Assembly: GCA_021495925.1 (NCBI GenBank)
Contig: JAKEKT010000101.1
Span: 1 to 64,000 of the forward strand
DNA: 64,000 nt
Direction: 5' to 3'
Source: Diplodia intermedia
Taxonomy: Eukaryota; Ascomycota; Dothideomycetes; Botryosphaeriales; Botryosphaeriaceae
Shown: positions 18,309-30,538 of the stretch, one piece after another
How the letters are laid out: every line of letters starts with the position of its first letter
How positions within the stretch are numbered: the stretch's first letter is position 1
Position numbers and translations under genes: made by a program
The notes under the pieces: model-generated
Told to the model about the DNA's origin: nothing
Databases searched by the model: none
Seen by the model: only the letters and a program-made list of their open reading frames with translations

Positions 18309-20953
18309 GGGGTGGGTGCTGCGGCGGAGAGTGTGGGTGTCATGGTTTGCTCGTCTTCCTTTATATCGTAATACTCTATCTTCGTACAATACGAAGTGAA
18401 AAGCCATATCTACATATTGGTTCCAATCCGAGTTCTCTATAAGTGCCGATTCCATCAAGCCTTCAGTCTCCCACAGTATCTGCTACACTAGTTGCTGTCT
18501 ACTCTTCACCTCTTATTCAACACCTCACTGCATCAGCACTGGAATTCATGTCGTACACCTTCTCGACCTTGCCCATATGCACAAAAACTCTTTGAGACAT
18601 GACTCACGTGAGCATATGAGAACGACACTGACCAAAACTCCGCTTCCCTCCTCGCGCTCCCAACTCTAGTAGTGCAACAGTCGAATCAATATGTCGTTGG
18701 CACAAGGACTGACTACACTGACGTGACCGTAGTTTGCACAGCTTGAGCAGTGATCAAAAGCAAAGCCGTGATTGGTTTGTTCGTGAACGTTGCATGAGGA
18801 AGGATTGCAGAATGCGAGTGAGTGAAGCAGACTTGAGGGGAGGGGGGCGAGAGGATACCTCGTTGCCATACTCAAGAGATGCCAGGAAGTGGAGGGGCTC
18901 GCTCACCTCCGCTCGGTGATGGAGAGTTCGGGTTGCTTGGCGCAGTGAGTGAGTGAGTGAAATAAAAGTGGGGTATATGTACCCAGTCCGCCACTTCCTT
19001 TCCCATCATCCAGCTAATGACGGCTACGTGGTTCAATGGTTTACGAACCGCCCACGACTCCTAGGCAGCGCTTGTGGGATAAAGCGTACGGATACAAAAA
19101 AGGCGATGGTCCCTCGTGTCGCCTTTCTGCAGCAGCCCATGCCTGCATAGCCAGCTTAGGGAATCTTGCGGGGTCTTGCCCATGTAGCGCGGCGGTGCGG
19201 TGCGGTCCAGTCCTGGGTTCAATTCCCTGCGGCGGCGGCTTCAGTTTTTTGCTCTTTTTTTTGGTGTCCTGGAGGGCGGTTGGGACGAGTCTACGCGCAG
19301 TTGACAGCCACCCCATTGAGTTGACACTGCAAATTCCCACGTCTGATATGTCTCACTAACTGATTGTGATAGTCGAAACCAATAAATCTTACCCCAGCGA
19401 AGCCGCGTAGCTAGTCTAGTTATTTTATAGACTTTTGCTATCTGTATTGAGAGCGTAATGAACACTTCATAGCCCTTGGTCGAAAGAGCCATCCGCCTAT
19501 GCGTACCGCATATTACCTTCTCGCGTGACAGAAAAGGCCTTATTGATATGCCTTACCTTGTTTCCGCTAACAATTGTGTGGATCCAAGCGTCCATTTCGA
19601 CGCCGACCTTCCCTATCCAAGTCGTTGTTCATGCTGAGCTTTGCTAATTCCACGAGGCTTGGAACCAATCGGAAGGCCACAACGGATACATCTACATTAC
19701 TTGTCCGCCTGTTCGTCCCTCACTAAGCTTTTCTCTAAGAATTCCTCTTCACTATCTAAGTATCTCTGCTGCCCAGGGTGTGTAGGGAATACCGTCTACT
19801 ATCATTATAATCCTATAGAGTTCGCAATCATGTCTCTACCATGATGGAGATCGCCATCGGACCACGGTCATCATCTTTTCTACCAGCGTTTAGTACATTC
19901 AAAGTCGTGATAGAGCCGCTTGCATCCAACGAAGAGAACGGGATGCGACCGAGTGTATTCGACCGTCAACACTGTACCTTCGAGTGAGAGCCGCCAGTTA
20001 TACTGATTTGGCATTGCACCGAAGGTTCCTCTCGGAGGGCTGCTACGTAGGACAGCTTTGACGTCAACAGGAGCATCGACGGAAGTGCTTAAATAAAGAG
20101 AACATTGAGCTACTGTTGCAATGCGCAGCTGCTGCTCTCGTGACCTGCCAACAGCAACTTCTGTCCAACTCGTGATCCGAGTGACTGCCGTAAATCAGCA
20201 TACGCGTCGTCACCCGCATCACTGGATCTCCGACGACTCTGAACGCGCGTGATGATGACACACGAGCAAGTTGGTTCGGGAGGGCGAAAATCAAAGTCGT
20301 CCAGGTGAATGAACCCATTTTGATGAATTGAAGAGGTCTGTACACTCGATTGCCTTATCCAAAACAGAACAGCCAACCCATCCTATGTCAAGCTTGAAAA
20401 CAACTCCATCTCTCTGCTCATTCCCCTTGCCTCACGACTTCCCTATTTGCCGTCCGACCGCCCCGGTCAGCTCACGTTCCCCTTTTGACGGTCCGCTTGA
20501 CCCTTGTGCTACACATGCCCGAATGAAAGAGATATAGAACTGAGAAGACACGCAGAACGGCAAATGTCGGAGAGAAAACTCAATCGACACCGCACTAAGC
20601 CAACATCCGCACTACGAAAGTGGCAGGAAAGAACAAGGAAAAACGGATGCATGCACCACTCCAACGATCCGCTCGCCGTTTCGCACACCACGAACCTGGG
20701 AAACCAGGCAGAGAAAGGGGAGTTTGAACAGCATTCGCAATACCAGCGATATCTTGATAATCAACACCTCGAAAAAGAAACGTGAACGAGGAAGAAAACC
20801 AACCGACCCATGCTCTCTCGATCAGTTAAGAAATACAGAAGCGAGGGAGAAAGAAAAAATGCCATATCATGCTTATCCTCGTGCCCCCAACCTCATAGTC
20901 TCTTTATTATTACGTTCGTTCTCTTTGTCCTCTCCTCAACCTCCTCGCCTCGT
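18309..20953. other. 2.6 kb gene-poor interval
   Basis: No gene recognised. It contains the 3' flank of the DUF3533 gene, an (agtg)n run at about 18944-18960, a tRNA T-arm-like ggttcaattcc followed by T runs near 19216-19260 that does not fold into a tRNA, and a lower-GC patch at about 19340-19860 that might be an old repeat. Open frames here are all below 110 codons and lack domains. Confidence 0.5.
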
Positions 20954-22243
20954 TCACCGTCCGTAGCCCAAATCCCTGAGCCTGGTACAGCTCGGCTTCG
21001 GCATCTTCCTCGCCTCCTTCATCTTCGTCTCATCCACAAAGAACCAGCCCTGCGCGTCCTGCATCAGCCGCGCCTGGCGCTGCTGCTCGATGTCGCACTC
21101 GACGTTCAGATGGCTCATGTACCGCACCTCGGCCGTGCGGTCCAGCTCCTTGAGCTTGCGCCCGCTCAGGTCGTCCACGTCGGCCGGATTGACCCAGTAG
21201 GGGATGTTGAGGCGCGCCGACGTGCGCTGCAGCGTGTGCGGCGGCACCGCGCCGTCGAAGCGCACCGACGGGCCCGCGGGCGTCGAGCTCGAGCCGGAGA
21301 AGATGGACGACAGCAGCGGCAGGATGAAGAGGAATAACAGCGGCAGCAGCGACGAGAGCGTGCTGCTGATGCTAGGTGCCTGGGCCGCTTGCTCGGCCGC
21401 CGTCGGCCGTCTGCGTGGTCTCGCGCCGCCGAATTGGTGCACGCGGATGCCGGGGCCGCCGCCGAGGTTGAAGACGAAGCCGGGGCCGGTGTCGAAGCCC
21501 ATGCCGCCTGTGATAGAGAAAACGATCCAGTCAGTGTCGGCCGTCCTTCCTGTAGTCTACCCATCTTCGCTCTGATTGGTAAAAACTCACCAAAGGGCCC
21601 TCCTCCAAACCCTCCTCCGCCGAAGAACTGCCTGAACAGCTCCTCCGGCGACATCTCCTCTTGGTAGAACCCTCCACCCGGTGCTCCTCCTGGCGACCTC
21701 GCGAAGCCGCTGAACGGCGAAGCGCCGGCCGCCGATGCACCGCCGCCGAACCTGCTTTCCGGATCGCCGCCAAACTTGTCGAACTTGGCCTTCTTATCAG
21801 GATCCGACAGGATCTGAAAAGCCCTCGATACCGCTAGACAACAAACATATCAGCTCTCTCGCCCAAGAAAAAAGGGCCCCGCATCGCAGGCCATCCCGCA
21901 CAAATGAAAGCTCCCCCCCACCCAAGCACCATCAACGGATGGACAACGACGACTTACACTTGAACGCCTCGTCCGCGCCCTCGTACCCGTTCTTGTCCGG
22001 ATGCGTCAGCAAGCTGAGCTTGCGGTACGCCTTCTTGATCTCCGCGTCCGACACCACCGCCCGCTTCTCCTCCAGCCCCAGGATCTCGTAGTATGCCGTC
22101 GGCGAGCACTTGCGGATGCGCAGCACCGCCGCCTTCTGCTCCACCGTGTACGCGCGCCCCGCCGACCCGTCGTGGTGCTGCCGGTGCCGCGCGCCGTCGC
22201 CGCCGCCCGAGGAGGCGTCCGCGCCGCTGGCTTTGGCTGACAT
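20954..22243 (-). CDS. HLJ1: ER membrane J-protein (DnaJ + DUF1977)
   Basis: Three exons, 21958-22243, 21591-21833 and 20954-21507, give 360 residues. The J domain lies at about residues 50-115 with the HPD motif at 81-83 (LLTHPDKNG). It is followed by the Gly/Phe-rich stretch [12 protein letters not shown], a membrane segment ([17 protein letters not shown]) and a C-terminal DUF1977 domain ([12 protein letters not shown]). This is the architecture of yeast Hlj1 and animal DNAJB12/14, tail-side ER membrane co-chaperones that recruit Hsp70 to the cytosolic face of the ER for ER-associated degradation. Introns are GTAAGT to CTAG, which follows TTGTT with no clear branch point, and GTGAGT to CACAG. 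It is divergent from AIM19, with 853 bp between starts. Confidence 0.93.
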
Positions 22244-23096
22244 TTTCGTGCGTGATGGTGGAGACGGCGTTTGTTTGGCGGTCGTTTGCTAGCGGTGATG
22301 GTGGATGGCGGTGGTGGTGGGGGGAAAGATGCGGTGGGCTGTTTGTTTCTGGTTGTGTGTGTGTGTATGGTGGCCAAAAGTGACGGATGCGAGTGTGTAG
22401 ATGGATTCGGAGTCCGGGAGGCGGTGGAGAGGGACGCTGGTTGTCGAGTGGTGGTGTGGGTGGTGTGTCGCTGAGAGCTTGCCCGGCGCAAGGCGTGGGA
22501 AAAGGCAGTCCGCTGCAGGCGGGCGGTCCGAGTCTAAAATCCCGCTGTTCGCTCCTCTTGACCGTCGTCCTTGGTTGAGTTGATGCAGCGGTCAAAGAGT
22601 CGTGTGCGGTATCGCGGTGTTGTTGTGTGTTGGTAAATTTCCCCCGTTATCTTTAAGATGCCACAGTGGTAGTATCGACGTCGGTCTGCCTCTCTTCCGT
22701 CGGCGGGTCGGCCAAGGCCGGGGGATTCCAGGAAAAGGCGGCGACGGGGGGCGGACCAGGGCCGGGCTTTCTTGGGGTCGAGTTTGCCTCAGCGAGAGCG
22801 CGGGCTGCCGCGGGCGGAAAGCGGAAAAAAGCTCAGACCTTCTCAGACCTTCCATTTCGGAGAGGTAGGAGCAAAATCGGCCCTGCCTCCGCTGCAGGTG
22901 GCCGCTCTCGCCTCTCGTACGCCAGCGCTGCGGCCGCGGCAACCCCCGCCGAAATGCTGGCCTGACGCCAACCCCAGCGAGCTTACCCTGGCTGCTGTAT
23001 GACGAAACCGTCTTTTTCATGACGCGCGCGCAACACCACCACCTCTAACCCGCGCCAACTACGTTCCCTCACCCTCCACCCTTCGCAATCGCTACA
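22244..23096. promoter_or_regulatory. Divergent promoter region, HLJ1 / AIM19
   Basis: 853 bp between two ATGs. Includes a GT-rich leader-like stretch next to HLJ1 (about 22300-22480) and T/C-rich DNA before AIM19. Open frames here (up to about 210 codons) read through the HLJ1 leader and have no domains. No further gene seen. Confidence 0.5.
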
Positions 23097-23754
23097 ATGG
23101 CCGACGAACCTACCGAGCAAAAAGTCAAGACCGGCGTCGCGCAGACGTTGCGAGCATGGGGAGGTGCGTGCAATTGCACAACATACCCATCCCCACCAAC
23201 AAATGCGCCGGCAATGGCAGCATACGCCTTCATCCAAGCCCCAATGGATATCCAGAAGCTAACATCTGCCCCCAAAAAATAGACAACCCCCTCCCCGCGA
23301 CGCTCACCGCGACGCTCATCACGGCCCAGCACATGCGCCCGTTCCAGCCGCTGCCCATGCTCTTCCCGCCCGTCCTCCTGCTGTCAAGCTACCTGAACCT
23401 CAACGGCTACAAGAAAGACGCCGCCGGCATGACGGCTGCCTGGAGTGGCCTGTACGTGTTGCTTGCGCGGAGAAGGAAGCAGGTCAGTCAAGCCTCGTTG
23501 TGTTTTGCCCCCTGCAGCAACAAATTGGAAAGAAACTTTTTGGAGGCATTCGTTGGGCTGTGGGAGCGGGTCATAGGGCGGAAGTGATTGATTATTGATG
23601 CTGACGTGCTATGATTTTCCCACAACAGAGATTGTACTCCAAGTTCGGCGCCAGAGGTATTACCCGCGGCGCGACGGTGGCGATGTGCGGAGCCAATTTG
23701 GTCGGCGGTGGGTTGGCATACGCGTTTGGAACTAGGGAGGCGGAGGAGGATTGA
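23097..23754 (+). CDS. AIM19: AIM19-family small mitochondrial-type membrane protein
   Basis: Three exons, 23097-23163, 23283-23482 and 23629-23754, give 130 residues. Introns are GTGCGT to AAATAG (with an AGCTAAC branch point) and GTCAGT to CAACAG. The centre has TPxPA-like NPLPATLTATLITAQHMRPF and a hydrophobic PMLFPPVLLLSSYLNL. The C-terminus RLYSKFGARGITRGA followed by CGANLVGGGLAYAFG matches the Aim19 family, named for altered inheritance of mitochondria in yeast. The protein is predicted to be a small integral membrane protein with two or three hydrophobic segments. Its molecular function is not known to me. All three splice junctions keep frame. Confidence 0.83.
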
Positions 23755-23836
23755 TGATGGAGACCACAGGATACCAGTGGTTAGAGTAGAAGGGCAGTCA
23801 TCACGAACTTACGATAACAAATGTAACATACAGTGT

Positions 23837-24017
23837 CACAGCGGGTGACAGAAAAAATTGCCCATGCGCACCTACCTCATAAAAATTCTACATGGGGACG
23901 GGTATTTAACTACAAGACCCAGACGGGATCTTGTATTGAACAGCATTTGTAGATATGATGATGCGGCATCTGCGTAAGATACATGTGAGCGGGCAATATC
24001 TCGTGCCACCCGTTGTG
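23837..24017. mobile_element. Short inverted-repeat element, MITE-like (copy 1)
   Basis: The left end begins cacagcgggtgaca and the right end, reverse-complemented, begins cacaacgggtggca. Over the first 27 bases the ends match at 21 positions. The element is 181 bp with no coding capacity. The four bases gtgt occur immediately outside both ends, a possible target-site duplication. The ends match those of the element at 28163-28303. It lies in the interval where the AIM19 and UFD2 genes converge. Confidence 0.6.
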
Positions 24018-24276
24018 GTGTAAGCACTTAAGGCAAGCATTTTGGACCAACAAGTGGGCATTAGGTAAAACGGCTCAATATCCGCACATGAATCCCGCAA
24101 TCAAATAGGTAGTGATACCAAAATCAATGTATGCATGGTTCTATGGTACCACCTCCCTTCCGTTGCACCTCATCATTCATGGATGGTTCTCGACCCATCT
24201 AAATTTCCAGTCCCGCATTGAACGCCCACCATGCATCCGCTCCCAGAAGATTGACCCATCACCATTGCCCTGAGCT

Positions 24277-27200
24277 TTAAGACGTGTCCATCGCTTCGCC
24301 GCCGGCAGCTTGGGCGCGTTCGGCCTGTTTCAGAGCCTTCCTCTCGGCCTTGAACGCTTCGATCTTGCTCTTCAGCTCTGTATCCGGAATGACATCCTCG
24401 ATCTTCAGCGGTGCACGGTTGAAAGGGTCGTGAGGATCACTGAGAAGGTGGCTCTGGATGACAGCACGGTCGATGGTCATCCTGCTTTGGGGAAGGATGA
24501 CTGGGTCTTTCATGATGTCGAAAATGAGCGGGTCCAAGAACTCGTCCGGAATATCGCCCAGATCAGCCTCTTCTTGATCGTCTGCCTCCTTCGCTTCCTG
24601 GACCTGGATTGCCAATCGCTCCCATTTGCCAATCTCTTCCTCGGACTTCAAAGCAAACCTCCTCATGATACTAGTAGCCTTGTTGAAGTTGTCCGGCTTG
24701 TAAGAGCGGCCATCTCGCGCAATCGCAAGACGGAAGTTCTCCTTCTCCATGAGGTTGATGTAGACGTCGACGATTTCCGAAAGCATCGACTTGGCATTGA
24801 AGCCATACTCCTGCGGGTTTTCGACCTTGAGGTTTGTCTGCTTGGGGCCCACCAGCGCGTCCAAGTTGTAGTCCAGCATATCAGCGAGACGCTGCACAAT
24901 CTCTGGCATGGTGAATGAACCGCTCAGGGCTTCGGTGAAAAGCTTCAACATAGCCACTGTCTCGTTGGTTAAACCCATATAGCTCTTGGCCCTGCCCTTG
25001 GCTGACTCGAGAGCCTCTTCTTTCTCCTTTCGGATGTTCTCATCCGGAATGGAACTCGGATCGCGAAGTTGTTTGGTAAGATCATGGATCTGGGTGAAAG
25101 CTGTGAATGACTCATCAAGGACGAAGGTAACGTCGTTGAGCAGCAAATTGACGAAACGGACGAAAAAGTCCAGATTGACCCTGCTCGATTATTAGTATCA
25201 AGAGAACATGGGATGGTAGGAATCGGAACCAACGTACTTTGCCTCGGTTCCCAGATGGTCCCGGTACACAGGGTTGCCCCAGACGCACTTGAACACCTGG
25301 AAAATTTCGTATCTGATGTTGAACTTATCGTAGAATTGCGTGTGTGCGCCAGTGCTTTCGCACTCAATGTAGAACTGCATCAAAGCATGCAGGAGGTTGT
25401 CGGTAGCAAACTTAGTTGCAAACAGAAGATCTCCAAGCACGCCCTTCGACCTGCCTTGGAAGGGTAGGGTTCCGTAGTAGAGGATGGTGACAAGTCCGGA
25501 CTTGAGATAGGGGTTTTTGATGTAGGCCGAGCTCCGCAGGAATGTCAGGCAAATTGCGATTAGTTCTTCGCACTGTGTCGAGGTAGCAATCTGAGGCATC
25601 ATGCGTGTGATGAACTTGAAGTTATCCACAATGTCCTCGAGGAAGTACTCCGGCAGACACTTGAAAGCCTCTGGTTGCTGTGCAGGAAGCGGAAGCTTGA
25701 ACGGCTTCTGAGGGTAACCGGGGCTGACGATACGAAGCAGCCAGACAATGACGTATCGCATGAATTGCATAGCTCGGCCTTGGATCGTCTCATCGAGCAG
25801 AACTCCCTGGGTTGCCAAGATGGTGCAGTGGCTACGTTCGACCGCATCTTTGTATTTCTTCAGAGCATTTTCGAATAGCTGTAGCTGCGCCGGGTTCTTG
25901 ATTGAAGTAAGCATATTGCCACGATCAGAGAGATTTTGCCAAACTTACATGAGCGTACTTGTGCCTCTCCGTCTCGAACTTCTCAAGCTCACGTTCCATC
26001 CATTTGAGGTCCTTCTGAAGCTGGGTCAATTTGCTCTGAGCAGCCTCGGTACCATAGTGATGAGCCGCTACAGTGAGGAAGAAGCACTCTGAGATGAAGT
26101 TGTTTTCTCCTTCGACTTTCGTGGAATAAAACTCGTCAGATGCAGTCTGATCCGCGTTCATCTTGGTCTCGTCGCTGATGTCGACACGTGGGTTTCTCCG
26201 CAGGTACTCGATATCAATACGGTCGATTTTAGAGAACGTCGAATCCATGAATGGATCGCAGAGGCGATCGAGTATAACCGTGATATTATTCATGAAGCCA
26301 TCAGAGGAGACCTGCTTTGCATCGACACGCATGGCGCGCCGCTTGTGGTTCTTGTTGACCGTCGCCGCAAACCAATCAAGCATGTTCGATCGGGAATCCT
26401 TTGCCCGGATGAAGCGGTTGGCCACGTCGAAAAGCTCGTCCTGGTGTGTTGCCAAAGTCATGCGGAGAGCCCTTTGCGCGTTCATGATGACAGACCTATC
26501 CCTAGTTCGTGATCCGGCAAAGTAGTTCAGCGCGACTTCGGACTGTAATGGCGAGAGCTTGAAGAAAGGTCCCAGCAGAGTGTCATTCTCCAGATTGGGA
26601 GCACCGATATCCGATGGCAAGAACCTGGGTGACTGCGAGAGAGCCACTACAAGTGGAGGGTACTGGCAGATGTTGCGCAGGGCCTGCCAAAGAGTCACTT
26701 ATCTGGGTCGAGACTGAGGATCATGTTACATACCAGCATGTAAGGTTTGAATTGGTCGTTCATGCTCTTCTTGCTCAAATCCTGGCTGAGCTGCTCCACT
26801 GCACCAACCAAGGCTTCCTTTATAGACTCGTCTTCCTCGAACCGGGAGACAGCTTCGTTCAGGAAGTCATGGCATATGCCGTGTTCATCTTCAGGATCAT
26901 TCAGCAGGTGCTGGGCCAGAGGATTCACAAGCCAAGCGTCCAAGCCGAACATGTCGGGCACGTTGACCGCGAGCATGGTGTAGCTCAAGGTAAGCCTCCG
27001 AGCCTCCCTCATCACCTCAGCTCTTTCCGGGTCGCTCTTGTCTGCGGTGGTTGCACCTCTCGAAACCCTAGCAGCACGTTTCCAGCATGAAAGTAGCCAG
27101 TTCAACGGCTTGCCATCAGGCCGGTTGGACGCACCCTCAAAGAGCACCCCTTCCAGCACAGTTGTGTTCAGCAGCAGCGGGCTCCCAGCATCCTCTAGGT

Positions 27201-27719
27201 CCCCCTTCACGCCCGGCACGTACGTCAAGCGGTTTCCGTGCGCATCCTGCGCGTGTGCCTCATCCAATGTCACCCTGAAGATTGTGCTGAGTATCCTATG
27301 CTGCCACGTCTCGAAATTCTCAGGCGCCGCGGCGGGACGGGGTCGTGGCCGAGACTCGCTCTCATTATCACGCTTCTGGGGTAACGACGTCGGAGCTTTC
27401 TTGGTGATGCTGATCTTTGGCGCGGAGACCTGGTCCTCAGTCACGGCGGCAGGCGTGGAGCTCGGGCTGGGCGATGGTACTGTAGCCGGTGTCGGACTTT
27501 GGGCGCTTGCGGGCTGCGGCGTCGAGGCAGAAGGCGAGGCAGCTCCCGATGGGGGGTTTGAGTCGCCTGGAACAGGCGATGCTGGAGCAGAAGATTGGCC
27601 TCCGAGCTTTGCGAGCCGCTTGTTGCGGATCTGCTCAAAAGTATCAGTGCGATGCGGTTTGGGTGGCCAGGTGGGTGGGGCAAAGGTACCTTATCCGCGT
27701 CGGACAGCGCGTCGGACAT
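24277..27719 (-). CDS. UFD2: Ubiquitin conjugation factor E4 (U-box ubiquitin ligase)
   Basis: Five exons, 27690-27719, 26734-27630, 25949-26683, 25238-25896 and 24277-25180, give 1074 residues. The first exon encodes only MSDALSDADK. Ufd2 elongates ubiquitin chains on substrates already carrying a few ubiquitins, working with Cdc48 in ubiquitin-fusion degradation and ERAD. A disordered Pro/Ser-rich N-terminus precedes the long helical Ufd2 core (from about residue 115 to 960). A U-box follows at about 984-1056 (IPDEFLDPLIFDIMKDPVIL, then DPFNRAPL), which is a RING fold without zinc ligands. The C-terminus ends in a basic helix and MDTS. Introns are short (one is 52 nt) with canonical ends and the phases all agree. 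Yeast Ufd2 is 961 residues, so this one is longer mainly at the N-terminus, as usual in filamentous fungi. Confidence 0.95.
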
Positions 27720-29645
27720 GGCGGTTCGGTCTGCTTACAAGATCTGCAAGAAGCTCTGACGTGGGGTGCAGCGGGCGCAGCAGATGAGGAAAGGCTTGGG
27801 GGTGGTGGGAAGTTGGAGGTGTGGCCGTTGAGCCTGGAGCTGTGGTGAGGCCGGCTTGAGCTAGAGGCGATGATGTACCCACGGCACCAGGCACCCGCTC
27901 CCTGGCTTCCCCCGCCGCCCGCTAAACTCCGCACCTAAAGTTCGCTGCGGCAGGGCTGCACAATGTCTAAATAACGCCTGCTGCTTTACCTTTACATGAC
28001 TAGACACACTCATGGGCATGAATTTCTCGAGCGGCGTCTCACGGGCCATTGGCCATGCGCTGCATGCCAGATGTACTAGACAGTGCCTTTGACCATGGAA
28101 AGCGCTCGAATGTGAGAGTCATGATTTCCAAGTACGGACCACTGGCACGCCGGCTCAACTGTCACAGCGGGCGACAAAAGAAGGGTCCCGACGTAAATGC
28201 GAGCTTTAAATGCGCATATTTACGTCCGCATCCTTAGATTCAACCACCCATGAATATAGTGCACAATCCATGGGAGGGCAAATTTCTTTTGCCACCCGCT
28301 GTGCCGTCACTGTGTCCCAAGCTGCTGTTCCAGAAAGAGGCAGTGGTGAAGCAATGATAGCGATGTCAGACGCAGAGAGAAGCGGCCCAACGACCCTAAT
28401 TACGCTTTTGGGCAATGGGGTACCGCAGGGTCGACAGCCGCTACACCGCATCTGCTGCTACATACAAGCAAGATAGCCAACGGAGCATATCGGACACCGA
28501 TCTACTTCGTACTGGCATCAACCGCAGCGGCGGCCGATCCGACTCGCCAAAGGCCTGCAAATCGAGTGATTACCTGAGCGTGCGGAAAACTGGGGAAGGC
28601 AATAGCAGCGGTGGGTCTTCAGCCCTGCAGATTGCACCGGTGACGGCCGCGATATTCAGTGCGTCGGACTGGCGCCGCCGAAAAAGCGTCGCATCCCTTA
28701 GAGACGACTGCCGAATGGGGCAGGATTGAGTGCCAGAGGCCATCCTCATCCACGCCCACGCAGCGCCGCGGCGGGCGATCGGCGCGCAGCTCGTGCATAA
28801 GGCTGCCATCCAGCTTGTGCGCGCGGTCGTCAGCACCGCGTTGATCCGGCGCCCAGCTCCCACGAGCGCGCGGCGTGGGAGCGGCGGCGGCCGGTGGCAT
28901 GGAAATGAGCACCAGGGCCGGCAAGGGAAGGGGAGCGGGCCCGAAACGGAGGCTCGCCACGGACTCAGGCTCAGGCGCAGGCGCAGGCCTGGTGTGCTGG
29001 GCGTGCACAAAGGCGTGCTGCCAGTGTGCCAGTGCACGCTCGTCGTCGCCAAGCGGGGAGGGCTGCAACTGCCCCGGGGCGGCCAGGCAACGCCCGCTCT
29101 GGCTGCGACGTGGACTGCGTCGGGCGGTGATGTCAAGACGGGCCCCAGAGTCCCGCGCGGTCGCACCTGGAAACATGGCCGCGGAGGACGCCACGTGAGG
29201 CGCGAGGGCGGTGTTGCTGTTGCTGGTATCGCGCTGCGGCGTGATTCATCGTTATCTGCTGGCCCGATGCACGCGGGCCTAGCCGAAAGGGGGCGGTGGT
29301 AGTGAGGACGTTGCCTGCCCAGCAACAGCCAGCGGCAGCTCTGCGTCTCGCTCCTCTCGCTCCAAACTCACTCTCTCCTGCACCTGCTCCGTCCTCACGC
29401 GCGCATCCCGCCGCCCTGCACCGCCATCGCCAAAGCCACCGCCCGGAGCAGCTTTGACCGCCCCCTTAGTCCAGAAGACGTATTTGCGGCTGTGCTGTTT
29501 GTTAGCCCCAGAAAGTCAGTACGCCTCGCTCCGACCTTTACCTCCCGCGACACTCAACCACTTCCTCCCCCGACATCACCGTCCTCCACCCACCCGCGCC
29601 ATCTCCCACGACCCGACCGCCCGCCTTCCTAACAAACTCGCACAG
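27720..29645. other. 1.9 kb interval between divergent UFD2 and RHO1
   Basis: Contains the short inverted-repeat element at 28163-28303 and probably a long RHO1 leader/promoter. A 251-codon minus-strand frame (28570-29325) is Pro/Arg-rich with no domain and is probably chance in GC-rich DNA. No other gene seen. Confidence 0.5.
28163..28303. mobile_element. Short inverted-repeat element, MITE-like (copy 2)
   Basis: The left end is cacagcgggcgacaaaagaa. The reverse complement of the right end is cacagcgggtggcaaaagaa, matching at 18 of 20 bases. Length is 141 bp. Inside, gacgtaaatgcg near 28190 and cgcatatttacgtc near 28213 form a second inverted repeat. I see no clear target-site duplication. 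The ends are shared with the element at 23837-24017, so the two are probably members of one non-autonomous family. Confidence 0.6.
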
Positions 29646-30538
29646 ATGGCTGAGATCCGTCGTAAGCTCGTCATCGTCGGTGACGGTGCGTGCGGCAAGA
29701 CCTGCTTGCTCATGTGAGTGCCTCCCCGTTGTCCGCCGCGCTGCCGCCAGCGCCTGGCAGCCTCCTGACGCTCTGCTAACGTCGGCCGTCCGCCAGCGTC
29801 TTCTCCAAGGGCACCTTCCCTGAGGTCAGCACCCCTTCTTCCTCGCGGCCGTGGAACCCGTCGCCGGGCGTCAGCTCCGCCGAGCGCCCTCCGATCGTCG
29901 CCTGGCCCGACGTGTGAGCGCATCGATGCTGATACTGCGAGCAGGTCTACGTTCCCACCGTTTTCGAGAACTACGTTGCCGATGTCGAGGTCGATGGAAA
30001 GCACGTCGAACTAGCGCTATGGGATACCGCCGGTCAGGAGGATTACGACCGTCTCCGCCCGCTGTCCTACCCCGACTCGCACGTCATCCTCATCTGCTTC
30101 GCCGTCGACTCGCCCGATTCGCTCGACAACGTTCAGGAGAAGGTTTGCCGCCCTGCCGCTGACCGCTCGCCCGCTGTTTGCTGACGGAGCCCGACCGCAG
30201 TGGATTTCCGAGGTCCTGCACTTCTGCCAGGGCCTGCCCATCATCCTCGTTGGATGCAAGAAGGATCTGCGTCACGACCAAAAGACGATCGAGGAGCTGC
30301 ACAAGACTTCGCAGAAGCCCGTCACTCCTGAGCAGGTAAGTTTCGTGGCACGGTTGGTGCAGGGCCGGTTGCTGACGCCCCACTCCAGGCCGAAGATGTC
30401 CGCAAGAAGATCGGCGCGCTCAAGTACCTCGAGTGCTCGGCCAAGACCAACGAGGGCGTGCGCGAGGTGTTCGAGCACGCAACGCGCGCTGCACTGCTCA
30501 CCCGCAAGAAGGAGAAGAAGAAGTGCAGCATCTTGTAA
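29646..30538 (+). CDS. RHO1: Rho1 small GTPase
   Basis: Five exons, 29646-29713, 29797-29824, 29945-30142, 30201-30335 and 30389-30538, give 192 residues. Exon 2 is only 28 nt. Rho1 is the regulatory subunit of 1,3-beta-glucan synthase and activates protein kinase C and formins at sites of growth. The P-loop GDGACGKT is at 12-19, the effector loop YVPTVFENY at 34-42, DTAGQ at 59-63, CKKDL at 117-121 and CSAK at 159-162. A polybasic tail RKKEKKK precedes the CAAX box CSIL (189-192), whose terminal Leu predicts geranylgeranylation. All catalytic residues (Gly14, Thr19, Gln63) are intact. Each intron has canonical ends and phases match. The assignment over Cdc42, Rac and Rho3/4 rests on the effector-to-insert sequence and the CSIL tail. 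Confidence 0.96.

Noticed and set aside
16851..18458. 535-codon open frame on the minus strand
   Set aside because: It lies exactly opposite the DUF3533 gene, reads as Arg/Gly/Val/Asp-rich low-complexity protein and has no domain. GC-rich third positions of the real gene remove stops from the complementary frame.
19150..19260. tRNA-like T arm (ggttcaattcc) followed by T runs
   Set aside because: The T stem has a mismatch, no complementary 5' acceptor stem (gccgccg) occurs at the right distance, and no anticodon arm can be drawn. At most a fragment of a tRNA-derived repeat.
28570..29325. 251-codon minus-strand frame upstream of RHO1
   Set aside because: Pro/Arg/Ser-rich, no domain, overlapping other equally open frames in GC-rich promoter DNA.
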